From Bartonella tamiae Th239 (lineage in GTDB: Bacteria; Pseudomonadota; Alphaproteobacteria; Rhizobiales; Rhizobiaceae), in assembly GCF_000278275.1 (NCBI RefSeq), contig NZ_JH725147.1, forward strand, positions 918,849-982,848: 64,000 bases of DNA, written 5' to 3'. The position numbers were made by a program, and so were the translations under genes. Positions 9,840 through 19,773 of the stretch are shown here, piece after piece; within the stretch, counting starts at the first letter, position 1, and each line of letters starts with the position of its first letter. A model generated the notes under the pieces. That model saw only the letters and a list, made by a program, of their open reading frames with translations, was not told the DNA's origin and did no database searches.

Positions 9840-10907
9840 TTAAGGCTTAATATAAAAATTATCTGCACGCCCATAAGGCTTATCATGATTTTTCTTGTGC
9901 TCGAATTCAATTTTTTCAGAATGATTCAGGTGTAATTGTCCGAGAAGTTCTTTTTCATCCTGTGCCATATCTATAATGCTGATTGGGGCGATATGTGTAA
10001 TATTATGGGGTAAGTTGATGAAAACCTGTCCTTGTGGCTTAGAGACATTTTTTTTTGTCTCTTCAAAAGATGCGTTTAAAATGGGTTCCAATTTTTTATC
10101 GAGATAAAATGCGAGTTTTTGTTTGCCCACAGATGTGAAGTTAATGCCATCATTAGCACGCAATCGTGCCGTTTTTCCACTAGCATCATAGCCTGAAAGT
10201 GCAAATTTTCCTTCATTATCAATGAACCCATCCCAAATATCTACAAAACGACCGCCTGTTGCTTCAACTGTCGTTTTATATATATAGTTTAATGCAATAA
10301 TATTTTGATTAAGTTGGTTGTTTTTGAAAGAAGGTTGTCCCATCCACAACCAAGGTTTTTTGGTATTTTTTAGTTTTTCTGTCAAGTGATCAAGGCGTTT
10401 TTGGTAAATAATTGTCCATTCTTTATCACTTTGAATGATAGGATTTTTTGCTGGTTGTATCGCTTGATTATCATTGGCACCAAGTGTCATAATGATAATA
10501 TCTGGTTTCTCATTTGTTATGATTTTATCAATCATAACTGCCCAATTATAATAGTCATCACGAACAATACCTGATGATCCATTAATAGCGCGTAAGACGA
10601 CAATATCTTTATTATCAGCATAAAGCCTATCTAAACCATCAAAAGCTGCACTGGCTACAAAATCACCTAAAATGAGAATACGTTTGGCATCAGCCGATTT
10701 GGAGGGGCTTTGTACAAAGGGTTGAGTGGGTTTTTGCTTTCTTATAATTTTGCGTTTTGTAGGAGGCGCTGGAGCAGTAACATGCTGTTCTTTGCGTCCA
10801 AATATCTTATCAAAGATATTTTGTGCATGACTATAATCGGGTTGTAGAAAAGCCATCATGAAAACAACGATCATGAATAAAGAACAGTGTTTTTTATAGA
10901 ATTTCAT
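9840..10907 (-). CDS. DUF459 SGNH/GDSL-like hydrolase family protein, exported
   Basis: Probable periplasmic or envelope protein of the SGNH hydrolase fold, DUF459 branch, found next to cell-wall genes in Rhizobiales. The 355-residue product has a signal peptide ending near SHAQN (about 29), a basic/proline linker, then the SGNH core: block I ILGDFVAS (80-86), INGSSGIVRDDYYNW, block III TLGAND (141-146). In block V, where the family usually carries a catalytic His (DGIHF), this protein has DGINF (Asn256). Ends 16 bp after the transglycosylase gene begins its run upstream, so the two form an operon. Confidence 0.8.
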   Translation of the reverse strand: MKFYKKHCSLFMIVVFMMAFLQPDYSHAQNIFDKIFGRKEQHVTAPAPPTKRKIIRKQKPTQPFVQSPSKSADAKRILILGDFVASAAFDGLDRLYADNKDIVVLRAINGSSGIVRDDYYNWAVMIDKIITNEKPDIIIMTLGANDNQAIQPAKNPIIQSDKEWTIIYQKRLDHLTEKLKNTKKPWLWMGQPSFKNNQLNQNIIALNYIYKTTVEATGGRFVDIWDGFIDNEGKFALSGYDASGKTARLRANDGINFTSVGKQKLAFYLDKKLEPILNASFEETKKNVSKPQGQVFINLPHNITHIAPISIIDMAQDEKELLGQLHLNHSEKIEFEHKKNHDKPYGRADNFYIKP

Positions 10908-10923
10908 TACAGTTCTTCTCCGC

Positions 10924-12165
10924 TTATCCTCTTCGCAAGTGTGTTAAAACGTCTTTGCTTGGATGACCATCGACCGTTAAACCGTTGCGTCTTTGAAAAG
11001 CTTCAATCGCTTTTTTTGAGCCACTTCCGATTTTGCCATCAATTTCACCGTTGTAATAACCAAGTTCTTTCAAACGCTGTTGCATTTCATGGCGCTCTTT
11101 TATGGAAATTGGTGTGAAAGGTCGGTTCCAATCATGCACGAGACCAGGATAGCCAGCAATTTGATCCGCTAAAAGACCGACAGCAAATGCATAGCGATCG
11201 GCATTATTGTAACGCTTTATTACAGAAAAATTTTTAATCACTAGAAAGATTGGACCTTCTCTGCCATCAGGCAGTTTGAGTGTTGCTTGGTCGTGGGAAG
11301 AAGGAAAAGGTTTACCATTAGCGCGTTTGATGCCAAGTTTTACCCATTGAGCAATGGAGAGTGAGCCTGCGGGAAATTTTCGGTTGGCTGGTATTGTGAC
11401 TTCATACCCCCAAGTTCTTCCTGTTTGCCAACCATTTTTCTTTAAAAGATTGGCAGCTGTTGCTAAAGCATCAGGTACAGAAGTCCATATATCTCGTTTG
11501 CCATCGCCATCCATATCTACGGCATAAGCCAAATAGCTTGTGGGTATAAATTGTGTATGTCCAAGAGCTCCTGCCCAAGAGCCGGTGAGGTGTGAACGGT
11601 TAATGTCGCCTGCTTGAAGAATTTTCATGGCGGCAATGAGCTGTGTTCGGGCAAATTTTGCCCGTCTTTTATCGCCATATGCTAATGTTGCAAGAGAGCG
11701 TATTGCATCACGCATGACATCTTTACGCTCTAAAATTTCACCATAATTGGATTCAAGGGACCATATTGCCAATAAAATATTACGATCAACACCAAAGCGT
11801 TTTTCAATAGCATTCAACCATTTTGCCCATTTTTTACCATGTGCGCGTCCTGTTGCAATAGCAGCTTCATGAACACGATTATCAAAATAGTTCCATGTAG
11901 GATCCGTAAATTCTGGTTGAAAAGCAGCTTTTTTTAACACTTCTGGATCAGGTGAAGTAACACCCTGAAAAGCAATGTCAAATGTTGCAGATTTAATACC
12001 TGACTTGAGGGCTATTTTTTTAAAATTTGTCACCCAATTTTGAAAATTGTTATTGGCAAAGACTTGAGAACTGGTAAAAAACGGCGTAACACTTATCAAA
12101 CTGACAGTACCAATAAGTGCAAAACGTCTATTGATTTTGGACGTTTGGTTTAAAATTTTTACCAT
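10924..12165 (-). CDS. Lytic murein transglycosylase, MltB type, with peptidoglycan-binding domain
   Basis: Cleaves the MurNAc-GlcNAc bond of peptidoglycan in the periplasm during wall remodelling. The 413-residue product has a signal peptide (cleavage near SQVFA, about 37), an SLT_2 catalytic domain with the catalytic Glu138 in WSLESNYG, the GALGHTQFIPTSY and GKRDIW blocks, and a C-terminal PG_binding_1 domain (about 350-413, LKELGYYNGEIDGKIG). GGAGG is 5 bases from the ATG. First gene of a two-gene operon with the DUF459 protein. Confidence 0.93.
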   Translation of the reverse strand: MVKILNQTSKINRRFALIGTVSLISVTPFFTSSQVFANNNFQNWVTNFKKIALKSGIKSATFDIAFQGVTSPDPEVLKKAAFQPEFTDPTWNYFDNRVHEAAIATGRAHGKKWAKWLNAIEKRFGVDRNILLAIWSLESNYGEILERKDVMRDAIRSLATLAYGDKRRAKFARTQLIAAMKILQAGDINRSHLTGSWAGALGHTQFIPTSYLAYAVDMDGDGKRDIWTSVPDALATAANLLKKNGWQTGRTWGYEVTIPANRKFPAGSLSIAQWVKLGIKRANGKPFPSSHDQATLKLPDGREGPIFLVIKNFSVIKRYNNADRYAFAVGLLADQIAGYPGLVHDWNRPFTPISIKERHEMQQRLKELGYYNGEIDGKIGSGSKKAIEAFQRRNGLTVDGHPSKDVLTHLRRG

Positions 12166-12406
12166 AAATGCCTCCGCAACGCTTTTCTTTTATAAGATTT
12201 AAAACAATTGAGTATAAGTTTTGATAAAACAATTATGCCTATATAAGGTTAGCAAATCATTTCAAAAATTGATATATTATAAGGATTATGAAAAAACACC
12301 AAAGCGTCTTTATTGCTTTGAGTGAATTTGACATTTTATCACAAATCATTGCGCTTTGCGATGAAAGATGATGATAAAAAAGCTTAATTTGTCTGATTTT
12401 CGGCTA
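12166..12406. other. Divergent gap upstream of galU
   Basis: Short AT-rich region between the minus-strand transglycosylase gene and galU. CAAAGC/GCTTTG at about 12300-12320 can form a small hairpin. No gene seen. Confidence 0.4.
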
Positions 12407-12437
12407 TTGAAATGATAGAATTCACGCCATCTATAAT
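12407..12437 (+). promoter_or_regulatory. Likely galU promoter
   Basis: TTGAAA and a perfect TATAAT separated by 19 bases, 29 bp before the galU start and 14 bp before its ribosome site. The spacer is slightly long. Confidence 0.4.
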
Positions 12438-12465
12438 AGTAAGTGTAAAAACGAGGAGAATAAAC

Positions 12466-13350
12466 GTGCGCAAAATACGCAAAGCAGTCTTTCCTGTTGC
12501 AGGCCTTGGAACACGATTTTTGCCTGCAACAAAGACAGTTCCGAAGGAAATGCTCACCGTAGTTGATAAACCCGTAATTCAATATGTAGTTGATGAGGCT
12601 AGAGAAGCTGGAATTGAGCATCTTATTTTTGTCACAGGTCGCAACAAAGCAGTTATTGAAGATTATTTTGATGCACAAGTTGAGCTTTATACGACACTTG
12701 CCAATCGTAATAAAACAGATGAGTTGGATTATCTTCATGATTTACAACCCCAGCCAGGCTCGACATCTTTCACCCGTCAACAACATCCATTAGGTCTTGG
12801 ACATGCGGTTTGGTGTGCACGTGAATTGGTGGGCGATGAACCTTTTGCACTTCTTTTGCCGGATATGGTTATGCAAGCTAATCAAGGTTGCCTTTCAGAA
12901 ATGGTTCGACTTTATGACGAAACAGGCGGAGGAAATATCATTGCGGTGCAAGAATGTGACCCTGAAGAAGCTCATAATTATGGGATTGTTGGGCAAGGTG
13001 AAATTATTGCTCATGGCTTTGAAATTACACAAATGGTTGAAAAACCCAAAAAAGGAACCGCGCCATCAAATCTTTATATAAATGGCCGTTATATTCTTCA
13101 ACCTGAAATTTTTGATCTTCTTGCTCGCCAAGAAAAAGGTGCTGGTAATGAAATTCAATTAACGGATAGTATGTTAAATTTAGCACAACAGCAGAAATTT
13201 TATGGTTTTCATTTCCAAGGAAAAACATTTGATTGTGGTTCAAAAACAGGTTTTATCGAAGCCAATGTTGCTTTTGCCCTATCACGAGATGATATGCGCG
13301 ATAAAGTCATGGCACCGTTAAATGCGCTTTTGCAAAAAGCCAAAGCTTAA
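12466..13350 (+). CDS. galU: UTP-glucose-1-phosphate uridylyltransferase
   Basis: Makes UDP-glucose from glucose-1-phosphate and UTP for LPS and other polysaccharides. The 294-residue product begins [20 protein letters not shown] (nucleotidyltransferase signature G-x-G-T-R, then [11 protein letters not shown]) and carries [14 protein letters not shown] and the [10 protein letters not shown] and LLPDM blocks. The frame is open upstream to an ATG at 12412, but GAGGAG lies 7 bases before this GTG, and the upstream residues lie within the promoter. kdsD follows with a 45-bp gap occupied by a perfect hairpin. Confidence 0.94.
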   Translation: MRKIRKAVFPVAGLGTRFLPATKTVPKEMLTVVDKPVIQYVVDEAREAGIEHLIFVTGRNKAVIEDYFDAQVELYTTLANRNKTDELDYLHDLQPQPGSTSFTRQQHPLGLGHAVWCARELVGDEPFALLLPDMVMQANQGCLSEMVRLYDETGGGNIIAVQECDPEEAHNYGIVGQGEIIAHGFEITQMVEKPKKGTAPSNLYINGRYILQPEIFDLLARQEKGAGNEIQLTDSMLNLAQQQKFYGFHFQGKTFDCGSKTGFIEANVAFALSRDDMRDKVMAPLNALLQKAKA

Positions 13351-13365
13351 AAATTTTATAGACGC

Positions 13366-13397
13366 ATGATCAGATTTGATTTATCAAATCTGATCAT
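13366..13397. promoter_or_regulatory. Perfect 14-bp inverted repeat at the galU-kdsD junction
   Basis: ATGATCAGATTTGA, loop TTTA, then its exact reverse complement. The right arm runs into the probable kdsD start codon (13396). No T-run follows on the plus strand, so it is not a classic terminator. It may stabilise galU mRNA or block kdsD initiation. Confidence 0.7.
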
Positions 13398-14391
13398 GAC
13401 TTTAAAAGATAAAACACAGATACTATTTGATAAAGCGATAGCGTCAGCACACCATACACTTTCTGTTGAAAGGGATGGTCTTCAAGCACTTTTAGTTGCT
13501 TTTGATCAAGGGCTAAAAAACGCTTTTTTTCGTGCAGTCGACACAATACTTTCATCAAAAGGGCGAGTTATTGTGACAGGCCTTGGCAAGAGTGGTCATG
13601 TTGGTACAAAAATTGCTGCAACTTTGGCTTCAACGGGAACACCATCCTTTTTTGTTCATGCGGCTGAGGCTAATCATGGTGATTTAGGTATGATTGGGGT
13701 CGATGATGTGATCCTTGCTCTATCTTGGTCTGGTGAAACTGTTGAATTAAGCGGTATATTAAATCATGCAGCACGATTTCGTATACCGCTAATTGCTCTT
13801 ACTTCGGGGGAAAAGTCTGCACTCGGTCGAGCTTCAGATATTGTTTTACTTTTACCAAAAGCAGAAGAAGCATGTCCTCATGGACTTGCTCCAACAACAT
13901 CGACCACTCTTCAAATGGCTTTCGGCGATGCTTTGGCTGTTGCGCTCTTAGAAATGCGTGGATTTTCGGCAAGAGATTTCAAAATTTATCATCCGGGAGG
14001 ATCTTTAGGCGCGAGACTAAAATATATTGAAGATATTATGCATCAAGGCGAGGCGATGCCTCTTGTTTTAAGCCAGACTGATATGAAAAGCGCGATGCAT
14101 GTGTTGGTCAGTAAACATTTTGGTTGTGTTGGTATTGTCAATGATCAAAACCAACTTATTGGTATAGTAACAGATGGTGATCTGGCGCGTAATATTCATC
14201 GTGATCTTTCAGGATTGGTCATAGATGAGATTATGACGAAAAATCCTAAAACAATATCAGCAGACATGGTCGCAGGTGCAGCAGCAGCTATCATCAATGA
14301 CTATAAAATTGGCGCACTTTTTGTTGTTGACAATCAAAAACCGATAGGTCTTGTACACTTTCATGATCTTTTGCATATTGGCGCACTTTAA
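13396..14391 (+). CDS. kdsD: D-arabinose-5-phosphate isomerase (KpsF/GutQ family)
   Basis: Interconverts ribulose-5-phosphate and arabinose-5-phosphate, the first step to KDO of lipopolysaccharide. The product has an N-terminal SIS domain (VIVTGLGKSGHVGTKIAATLASTGTPSFFVHAAEANHGDLGM, then SWSGETVEL) and two CBS domains in the last 130 residues. An upstream in-frame ATG at 13366 would add ten residues coded wholly by the palindrome; start 13396 (MTLKDKTQ) fits the family better, though neither has a clear ribosome site. With galU just upstream, the pair serves surface polysaccharide synthesis. Confidence 0.92.
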   Translation: MTLKDKTQILFDKAIASAHHTLSVERDGLQALLVAFDQGLKNAFFRAVDTILSSKGRVIVTGLGKSGHVGTKIAATLASTGTPSFFVHAAEANHGDLGMIGVDDVILALSWSGETVELSGILNHAARFRIPLIALTSGEKSALGRASDIVLLLPKAEEACPHGLAPTTSTTLQMAFGDALAVALLEMRGFSARDFKIYHPGGSLGARLKYIEDIMHQGEAMPLVLSQTDMKSAMHVLVSKHFGCVGIVNDQNQLIGIVTDGDLARNIHRDLSGLVIDEIMTKNPKTISADMVAGAAAAIINDYKIGALFVVDNQKPIGLVHFHDLLHIGAL

Positions 14392-14458
14392 AAATAATTT
14401 TATAAATTGCCCTTTTGCAATCATGGATAAATGTTGAGCTTAAAACCTTTTCATTTGA

Positions 14459-14702
14459 ATGAAATGGCATGCATTATCAAAAGCAAAAAAAGAAGAGTTA
14501 GATAGTAAAAAACGGATCATATATCCTTTTCTTGGCTTTATTGACAAAGGAGATTGAAGCTTTTTATGTTCTTTGGATTTAGACTATTCGTTGGTAACTT
14601 TGTTGAGAAATGCCTAAAATAGACGTAGTTCTTGCGGCTTTATTTTTGTTCTAAAAATATCACGTGTTATTTTAACAAAATGAAATGGTTTTGAGCCTTG
14701 TC
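14459..14702 (+). repeat. Dispersed intergenic repeat, copy 2
   Basis: Begins AATGAAATGGCATGC and ends near GGTTTTGAGCCTTG. Aligns over its full 244 bases with 25341-25577 in the same orientation and with 7563-7802 inverted. The three lengths (240, 244, 237) agree closely, which argues for one element rather than chance AT similarity. Confidence 0.65.
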
Positions 14703-14993
14703 TATAATGAATGCGTAAAAGTACAACTTCTGAAATATAAGCGGCGGTTGTTTTTATAAATTTTGGTGAATATTTCATCAAATCATAACGTCAAAAAAAA
14801 CATGAAAGATAAAATATTGTAAAAAGCGGCAGACATAACCATTTTATGTGAAATCATCAAAAACTTTAAAAAATTTAAAGTCTAGCGGTCTGGTTACCAA
14901 AAAATGACGGATAAGCCCTTTTATCTTTTCATTAATAATAGATGCAAAAAAACATTTCATAAAAAGTGATCAATAAAATAAGTAAAAAGACTT
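14703..14993. other. AT-rich gap
   Basis: Remainder of the 660-bp gap between kdsD and katA. No open frame or structured element recognised. Confidence 0.4.
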
Positions 14994-15024
14994 AAAAACC
15001 TACTCTGAAACAGAGTAGGTTTTT
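14994..15024 (-). terminator. katA terminator
   Basis: AAAAACCTACTCT and AGAGTAGGTTTTT form a perfect 13-bp stem with loop GAAAC, with T-runs on both strands, 28 bp past the katA stop codon. Confidence 0.85.
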
Positions 15025-15051
15025 ATAATTAAGCACACTTATGAAGGAATC

Positions 15052-16503
15052 TTACGCTTTTTTTCGAGCAAGAGCTTCAAGCACACCTTTTGCATAATCG
15101 GGATGGACTTTCTCAAAATGTCCTATTTGGCGTTGGATAATAAACTCTGGAACGCCTTCCATTGCATCGGCAATATTTGAAAAAAGACGGTCTTTTTGAT
15201 CTTGTTCAAAAAGATTAAATAAGGCTGTCACCTGCCCATAATCATCATTATTTAAGCGATGATCATAACGATCAGCATCACCAGAAATTTTTAAAGGAGG
15301 CTCTTTGACGCGTTTGTCTTCAACAGGTCCATTAAAAGAGTTTGGTTCATAATAAGCATCAGGATGCCCCGTTGCAATGCCACCATATGTATTCATTTGA
15401 CCATCACGATGATAATGATGAACAGGACATTGTGGTTTATTGATAGGGATTTGTTCATAATGCGTGCCTAAACGATGGCGATGGGCATCGGCATAAGAAA
15501 AAAGCCGTGCTTGCAACATTTTATCAGGGGAATAACTAATACCTGGAACAATATTGGAAGGAGAAAACGCCGCTTGTTCAATTTCGGCAAAATAATTATC
15601 GGCATTTCTATTTAGTTCCATAATTCCGATATCAATTGCAGGATAATCATTATGTGGCCAAACCTTGGTTAAATCAAATGGATTATATGACGTTTTCAGT
15701 GCATCTTCTTCTGGCATAATTTGAACTTGCACTTTCCATTTTGGAAAACTTTTATTTTCAATCGTTTTAAAGAGAGCTTCTTGATATGTTTCGCGAGAAT
15801 TACCAACAATTTTTGATGCTTCTTCATTGGTGAAATGTTGATGACCTTGCATCGTTTTAAAATGAAACTTAACCCAGAAACGCTCACCTGCATCATTCCA
15901 AAGTGAATATGTATGCGATCCATAGCCATTCATATGCATAGGATCGATTGGTAAACCACGATCGGACATTAAAATTGTGACTTGGTGAAGGCTTTCAGGA
16001 GACAGAGACCAAAAATCCCACATGGCTGTATTAGAGCGCAAATGTGTTCGTGGATGTCGCTTTTGCGTATGGATAAAATCTGGAAATTTATAGGGATCAC
16101 GGACAAAGAATACTGGTGTGTTATTACCAACCAAATCCCAATTGCCCTCAGTCGTGTAAAATTTAAGTGCAAATCCCCGAACATCGCGTTCAGCATCGGC
16201 TGCACCTAATTCACCTGCGACCGTTGAAAACCGAGCAAGCATAGGGGTCTCCGACCCAGGTTGTAAAACCAAAGCTTTGGTGTATTGACGAATATCTCCT
16301 GTAATTTTAAGCAAGCCATGTGCTCCCCAGCCTTTAGCATGAACTGCACGTTCAGGAATACGTTCACGATTTTGATGGGCGAGTTTTTCTAACAATTGAT
16401 AATCTTGCAATAATACTGGACCATGCGCTCCAGCTGTTAAACTGTTCTGGTTGTCAGGCACTGGTGCGCCTGCAGTTGTGGTGAGTGTTTCCCGTTTTGT
16501 CAT
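15052..16503 (-). CDS. katA: Catalase (monofunctional, haem)
   Basis: Breaks down hydrogen peroxide to water and oxygen. The 483-residue product is a small-subunit (clade 3) catalase: catalytic His55 in [10 protein letters not shown], the Asn of [16 protein letters not shown] near 128, and the haem-ligand Tyr in [19 protein letters not shown]-binding region residues appear in the middle. Divergent from the SulP gene; oxyR, the usual activator of katA, lies 2.3 kb away, which fits peroxide control. Catalase is not universal in host-restricted Bartonellaceae, so its presence is informative about lifestyle. Confidence 0.96.
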   Translation of the reverse strand: MTKRETLTTTAGAPVPDNQNSLTAGAHGPVLLQDYQLLEKLAHQNRERIPERAVHAKGWGAHGLLKITGDIRQYTKALVLQPGSETPMLARFSTVAGELGAADAERDVRGFALKFYTTEGNWDLVGNNTPVFFVRDPYKFPDFIHTQKRHPRTHLRSNTAMWDFWSLSPESLHQVTILMSDRGLPIDPMHMNGYGSHTYSLWNDAGERFWVKFHFKTMQGHQHFTNEEASKIVGNSRETYQEALFKTIENKSFPKWKVQVQIMPEEDALKTSYNPFDLTKVWPHNDYPAIDIGIMELNRNADNYFAEIEQAAFSPSNIVPGISYSPDKMLQARLFSYADAHRHRLGTHYEQIPINKPQCPVHHYHRDGQMNTYGGIATGHPDAYYEPNSFNGPVEDKRVKEPPLKISGDADRYDHRLNNDDYGQVTALFNLFEQDQKDRLFSNIADAMEGVPEFIIQRQIGHFEKVHPDYAKGVLEALARKKA

Positions 16504-16691
16504 GGGATTTTCCTTAGGTTAGAATATTCATATTTATTTATTGGACCTTAAATTTTAGAATAACAGGTATTTAGATAAATTCTAATGTTTATTTTTATAA
16601 TTTTCCATAAGAAAAAATTATATCATTCTTTGTGATTTGTTCAGGAACTTATATAATTTCACTTGAATTTATTTTTATTTTGCGTTTATTT
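16504..16691. other. katA promoter region
   Basis: AT-rich region between divergent katA and the SulP leader. It should hold the katA promoter and an OxyR site, but I cannot pick out a convincing four-part OxyR element. Confidence 0.35.
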
Positions 16692-16800
16692 AACCATTCC
16701 ATCGGACCTGTGTTACAGGTGGCTCCACCGGGCGCCTATCCCTCGGCAACTAAAAAGATAAATGCAACATCAGTTGAATGTTTATTTATATCCCGATAGA
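16692..16800 (+). ncRNA. Candidate structured leader RNA of the SulP gene (sul1-like position)
   Basis: A sharply GC-rich island (16701-16750) within AT-rich leader sequence, ending just before the SulP start. ACCTGT-GTT-ACAGGT forms a hairpin nested between GGA and TCC, and CCGGG-CGCCTAT-CCCTCGG can form a second. ATCGG at 16701 can pair with CCGAT near 16793. The position, upstream of a SulP-family gene in an alphaproteobacterium, is where the sul1 RNA motif is reported; I cannot confirm the match to its consensus from memory. Confidence 0.5.
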
Positions 16801-16811
16801 AAGACTATATT

Positions 16812-18308
16812 TTGAAAAATTTTAGATTTGCAACATTCCGTCAGGAGTGGTTTGGCAATATACGAAACGATGTTTTGTCCGGCATTGTTGTCGCACTTGC
16901 GCTTATTCCTGAAGCTATCGGCTTTTCAATTATTGCTGGTGTTGATCCAAAAGTTGGACTTTATGCATCGGTTATTATCGCTATTGTTATTTCTTTTTTT
17001 GGTGGGCGCACAGGTATGATCTCGGCAGCCACTGCGGCTACCGCTGTTTTAATGGGCTCATTGGTACGAGAATATGGCTTGAATTATTTATTGGCTGCTA
17101 CTGTTTTGGCAGGTCTTTTACAAATTTGTTTAGGAGTGATCCGTGTTGGTGCTTTGATGCGCTTTGTATCACGTTCCGTCATGACAGGTTTTGTCAATGC
17201 TTTAGCAATTTTAATTTTTATGGCGCAATTGCCTGAGCTTATAGGACCCAATGTAGCTTATCCAACCTATATTATGGTAATTGCAGGACTTGCGATAATT
17301 TATATTTTTCCTCGTTTGACCCGAGCCATTCCATCACCGCTTATTTGTATCCTCGTTTTAACGCCGATTGCAATTTTTGGTAATATGGATTTAAGAACTG
17401 TTGGAGATATGGGCGAATTGCCAAAACAATTGCCCGAATTTTTAATTCCAAATGTTTCATTGAATTTCGAAACATTAAAAATAATTTTTCCTTATTCGAT
17501 TGCTGTGGCCGCTGTCGGTCTTTTGGAATCCCTTATGACCGCCAATCTTATTGACGGCTTGACTGATACCGATAGTAATAAAAATCGTGAATGTATCGGG
17601 CAGGGTGTTGCCAATAGTGTAACAGGTTTTTTTGGTGGTATGGCTGGTTGCGCAATGATCGGGCAATCGATGATTAACATCAAATCAGGTGGACGGGGGC
17701 GTTTGTCAACATTTATAGCGGGCTTTGTTTTGCTTGTTTTGATGCTTGCATTTAATGATTGGGTTAGTAAAATTCCTATGGCGGCGCTGGTTGCTATTAT
17801 GATTATGGTTTCTATTGGAACATTTTCTTGGTCGTCTCTTCGGGATTTGAAAAAGAATCCAAAATCTTCTTCCCTTGTTACGATCGTTGTTGTGGCTTTT
17901 GTTTTAGCAACTCATAATTTGGCGATTGGCGTGCTAGCAGGTGTCTTACTATCGACGTTTTTCTTTGCGTGGAAAATAGCAAAACAATTTCGTATTCAAT
18001 CAACACTTTCAAGTGATGGAAAGACGCGAAGCTATAAAGTTGAAGGGCAACTTTTTTTCGCTTCGGTTGATAATTTTCGAAAAAGTTTTGATTTTGGTGA
18101 AAATATCGACAATATTATTATAGATGTTTCAAAGGCGCATATTTGGGATATTTCAAGTGTTGCTGCTATTGATATGATTGTTTTAAAATTTCGCCGTGAA
18201 GGGGCACATGTTGACCTCATTGGTATGAATGATTTAAGCGACGAGCTTCTTGAGCGTCATGCAAAACATAATAAATCCAATATTATTGATCAAACATTGA
18301 TGCATTAG
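16812..18308 (+). CDS. SulP-family anion permease (sulfate type) with STAS domain
   Basis: Inner membrane SLC26/SulP transporter for sulfate or another anion such as bicarbonate. The 498-residue product has about 10-12 hydrophobic segments (about 20-390), with the family start [20 protein letters not shown] and [32 protein letters not shown], then a cytoplasmic STAS domain (about 405-490, with [20 protein letters not shown]). The start codon is TTG; there is no in-frame ATG nearby. A GC-rich, structured leader precedes it, so expression is probably controlled at RNA level. Confidence 0.9.
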   Translation: MKNFRFATFRQEWFGNIRNDVLSGIVVALALIPEAIGFSIIAGVDPKVGLYASVIIAIVISFFGGRTGMISAATAATAVLMGSLVREYGLNYLLAATVLAGLLQICLGVIRVGALMRFVSRSVMTGFVNALAILIFMAQLPELIGPNVAYPTYIMVIAGLAIIYIFPRLTRAIPSPLICILVLTPIAIFGNMDLRTVGDMGELPKQLPEFLIPNVSLNFETLKIIFPYSIAVAAVGLLESLMTANLIDGLTDTDSNKNRECIGQGVANSVTGFFGGMAGCAMIGQSMINIKSGGRGRLSTFIAGFVLLVLMLAFNDWVSKIPMAALVAIMIMVSIGTFSWSSLRDLKKNPKSSSLVTIVVVAFVLATHNLAIGVLAGVLLSTFFFAWKIAKQFRIQSTLSSDGKTRSYKVEGQLFFASVDNFRKSFDFGENIDNIIIDVSKAHIWDISSVAAIDMIVLKFRREGAHVDLIGMNDLSDELLERHAKHNKSNIIDQTLMH

Positions 18309-18771
18309 TAAAATCATTATGAATATATTTGAATTGTCATTGATGCATCAAGTGCATGATAAGGAAACTATGCATGTGAGAAAGAGATCAATTTAAAGCA
18401 AATTGTTTTCTTCTCTTTACGCATAATAATCCACATTTCTCTTGCACGATTTTTACTAAGAGCTAAGTAAACGCTGATTGAACGCTTTCAGTACTGCTAT
18501 AATTGTATTCTAGAGGATCATTTTTAATTATAATGAATCACCATTATAAGTTTTACTCGTGCCTTTGAGTTGGATGAACAGTATGCGTTTTTTTAGGTTT
18601 TTATAAAATAACAGTGACTCGCATAATTTTCTCAACATGTTTGATTGTACATTTGAATTGATCACATTAAATGAACAAGAGTGTCGCACAAATTTTATTA
18701 TGGTAGTGAATGTTGCTATTTAAAATTTGAATGCTTAAATTTTATTTTTTAATGGGAATGTAAAAGGAATA
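18309..18771. other. Gap between the SulP gene and oxyR
   Basis: 463 bp, AT-rich. Several TGCATG repeats near 18340-18380 can form small hairpins past the SulP stop codon. No gene or RNA recognised; the oxyR promoter should lie at the right end. Confidence 0.35.
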
Positions 18772-19686
18772 ATGTTCACCGTAAGGCAATTGCGCTATTT
18801 TCAAGTTCTTGCCAAAAAGGGTCATTTTGGTGAGGCATCAGAAAAATTAGGAATTTCTCAACCTGCTCTTTCAGTCCAAATAGCAGAAATGGAAAAAACT
18901 GCTGGAGCACCACTTTTTGAACGAAGCTCAAAACGTATTCTTCTCACACCATTAGGGAAAAATTTTCAACCCCTTATCGATGATATTTTGTTGCGTCTGG
19001 CAGCATTGGTTGATGTGGCCAGCAATTATGACGGACCATTATCTCATCCATTAAAATTGGGTATTATTCCGACGATTGCACCCTACTTGTTACCACTTTT
19101 ATTGCCACAAACACATCGCTTATATCCTAAGCTCAATCTTGTGATACAAGAAGCAAAAACTGATAATTTGTTAGAGATGCTACGTGTTGGGCATGTGGAT
19201 GCGATTATTGCTGCTCTGCCAATTGAGTGTGATGAATTGATTTCTGAGCCACTTTTTAAAGATCAATTTTATCTTGCTGTTGCAAAAGATGAATTTGTCC
19301 ATTTTAATAAGACAATAGATCAAGCCGATTTAGATAACCACAAGCTTCTTCTTTTAGAGGAAGGTCACTGTTTGCGTGAACAGACCTTACAGGCTTGTCA
19401 AACCAAAGAATATCGCCATGATATCACTGCCTCTTCACTTACCACATTATTACAATTGGTCGAAAATGGAATTGGAATTACAATTATACCACAAATAGCC
19501 GTGAGTACTGAAATGCGCCAGGAAAACTTAAAACTTATTCCCTTTTGCATGCCAGTTCCTTATCGTGAGGTTCACCTTGTGTGGCGGCGGCGCAGTCAAC
19601 GATTAGAGGATTTTAAACTTTTTGCACAAATGGTCAAAAGCTTGGCAGACTCCATTTTACGAGAAGCGAAAAATTTTATCACTTGA
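18772..19686 (+). CDS. oxyR: Peroxide-sensing LysR-type regulator OxyR
   Basis: DNA-binding regulator activated by disulfide formation on exposure to peroxide. The 304-residue product has an N-terminal LysR helix-turn-helix (FTVRQLRYFQVLAKKGHFGE, ISQPALSVQIAEME) and a periplasmic-binding-like sensor domain. The sensor motif EEGHCLREQTLQAC places Cys200 and Cys209 exactly where E. coli OxyR has Cys199 and Cys208, which makes this OxyR rather than a generic LysR. katA is 2.3 kb away; the KGG stress peptide follows directly. Confidence 0.92.
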   Translation: MFTVRQLRYFQVLAKKGHFGEASEKLGISQPALSVQIAEMEKTAGAPLFERSSKRILLTPLGKNFQPLIDDILLRLAALVDVASNYDGPLSHPLKLGIIPTIAPYLLPLLLPQTHRLYPKLNLVIQEAKTDNLLEMLRVGHVDAIIAALPIECDELISEPLFKDQFYLAVAKDEFVHFNKTIDQADLDNHKLLLLEEGHCLREQTLQACQTKEYRHDITASSLTTLLQLVENGIGITIIPQIAVSTEMRQENLKLIPFCMPVPYREVHLVWRRRSQRLEDFKLFAQMVKSLADSILREAKNFIT

Positions 19687-19773
19687 TTTTTAAATATGGA
19701 TAAGGAACCACTATTAACCATAATCGTTTTTCCTAAACTGGTTCATACCAGTCAAACAAAAAGGAGAAATATC

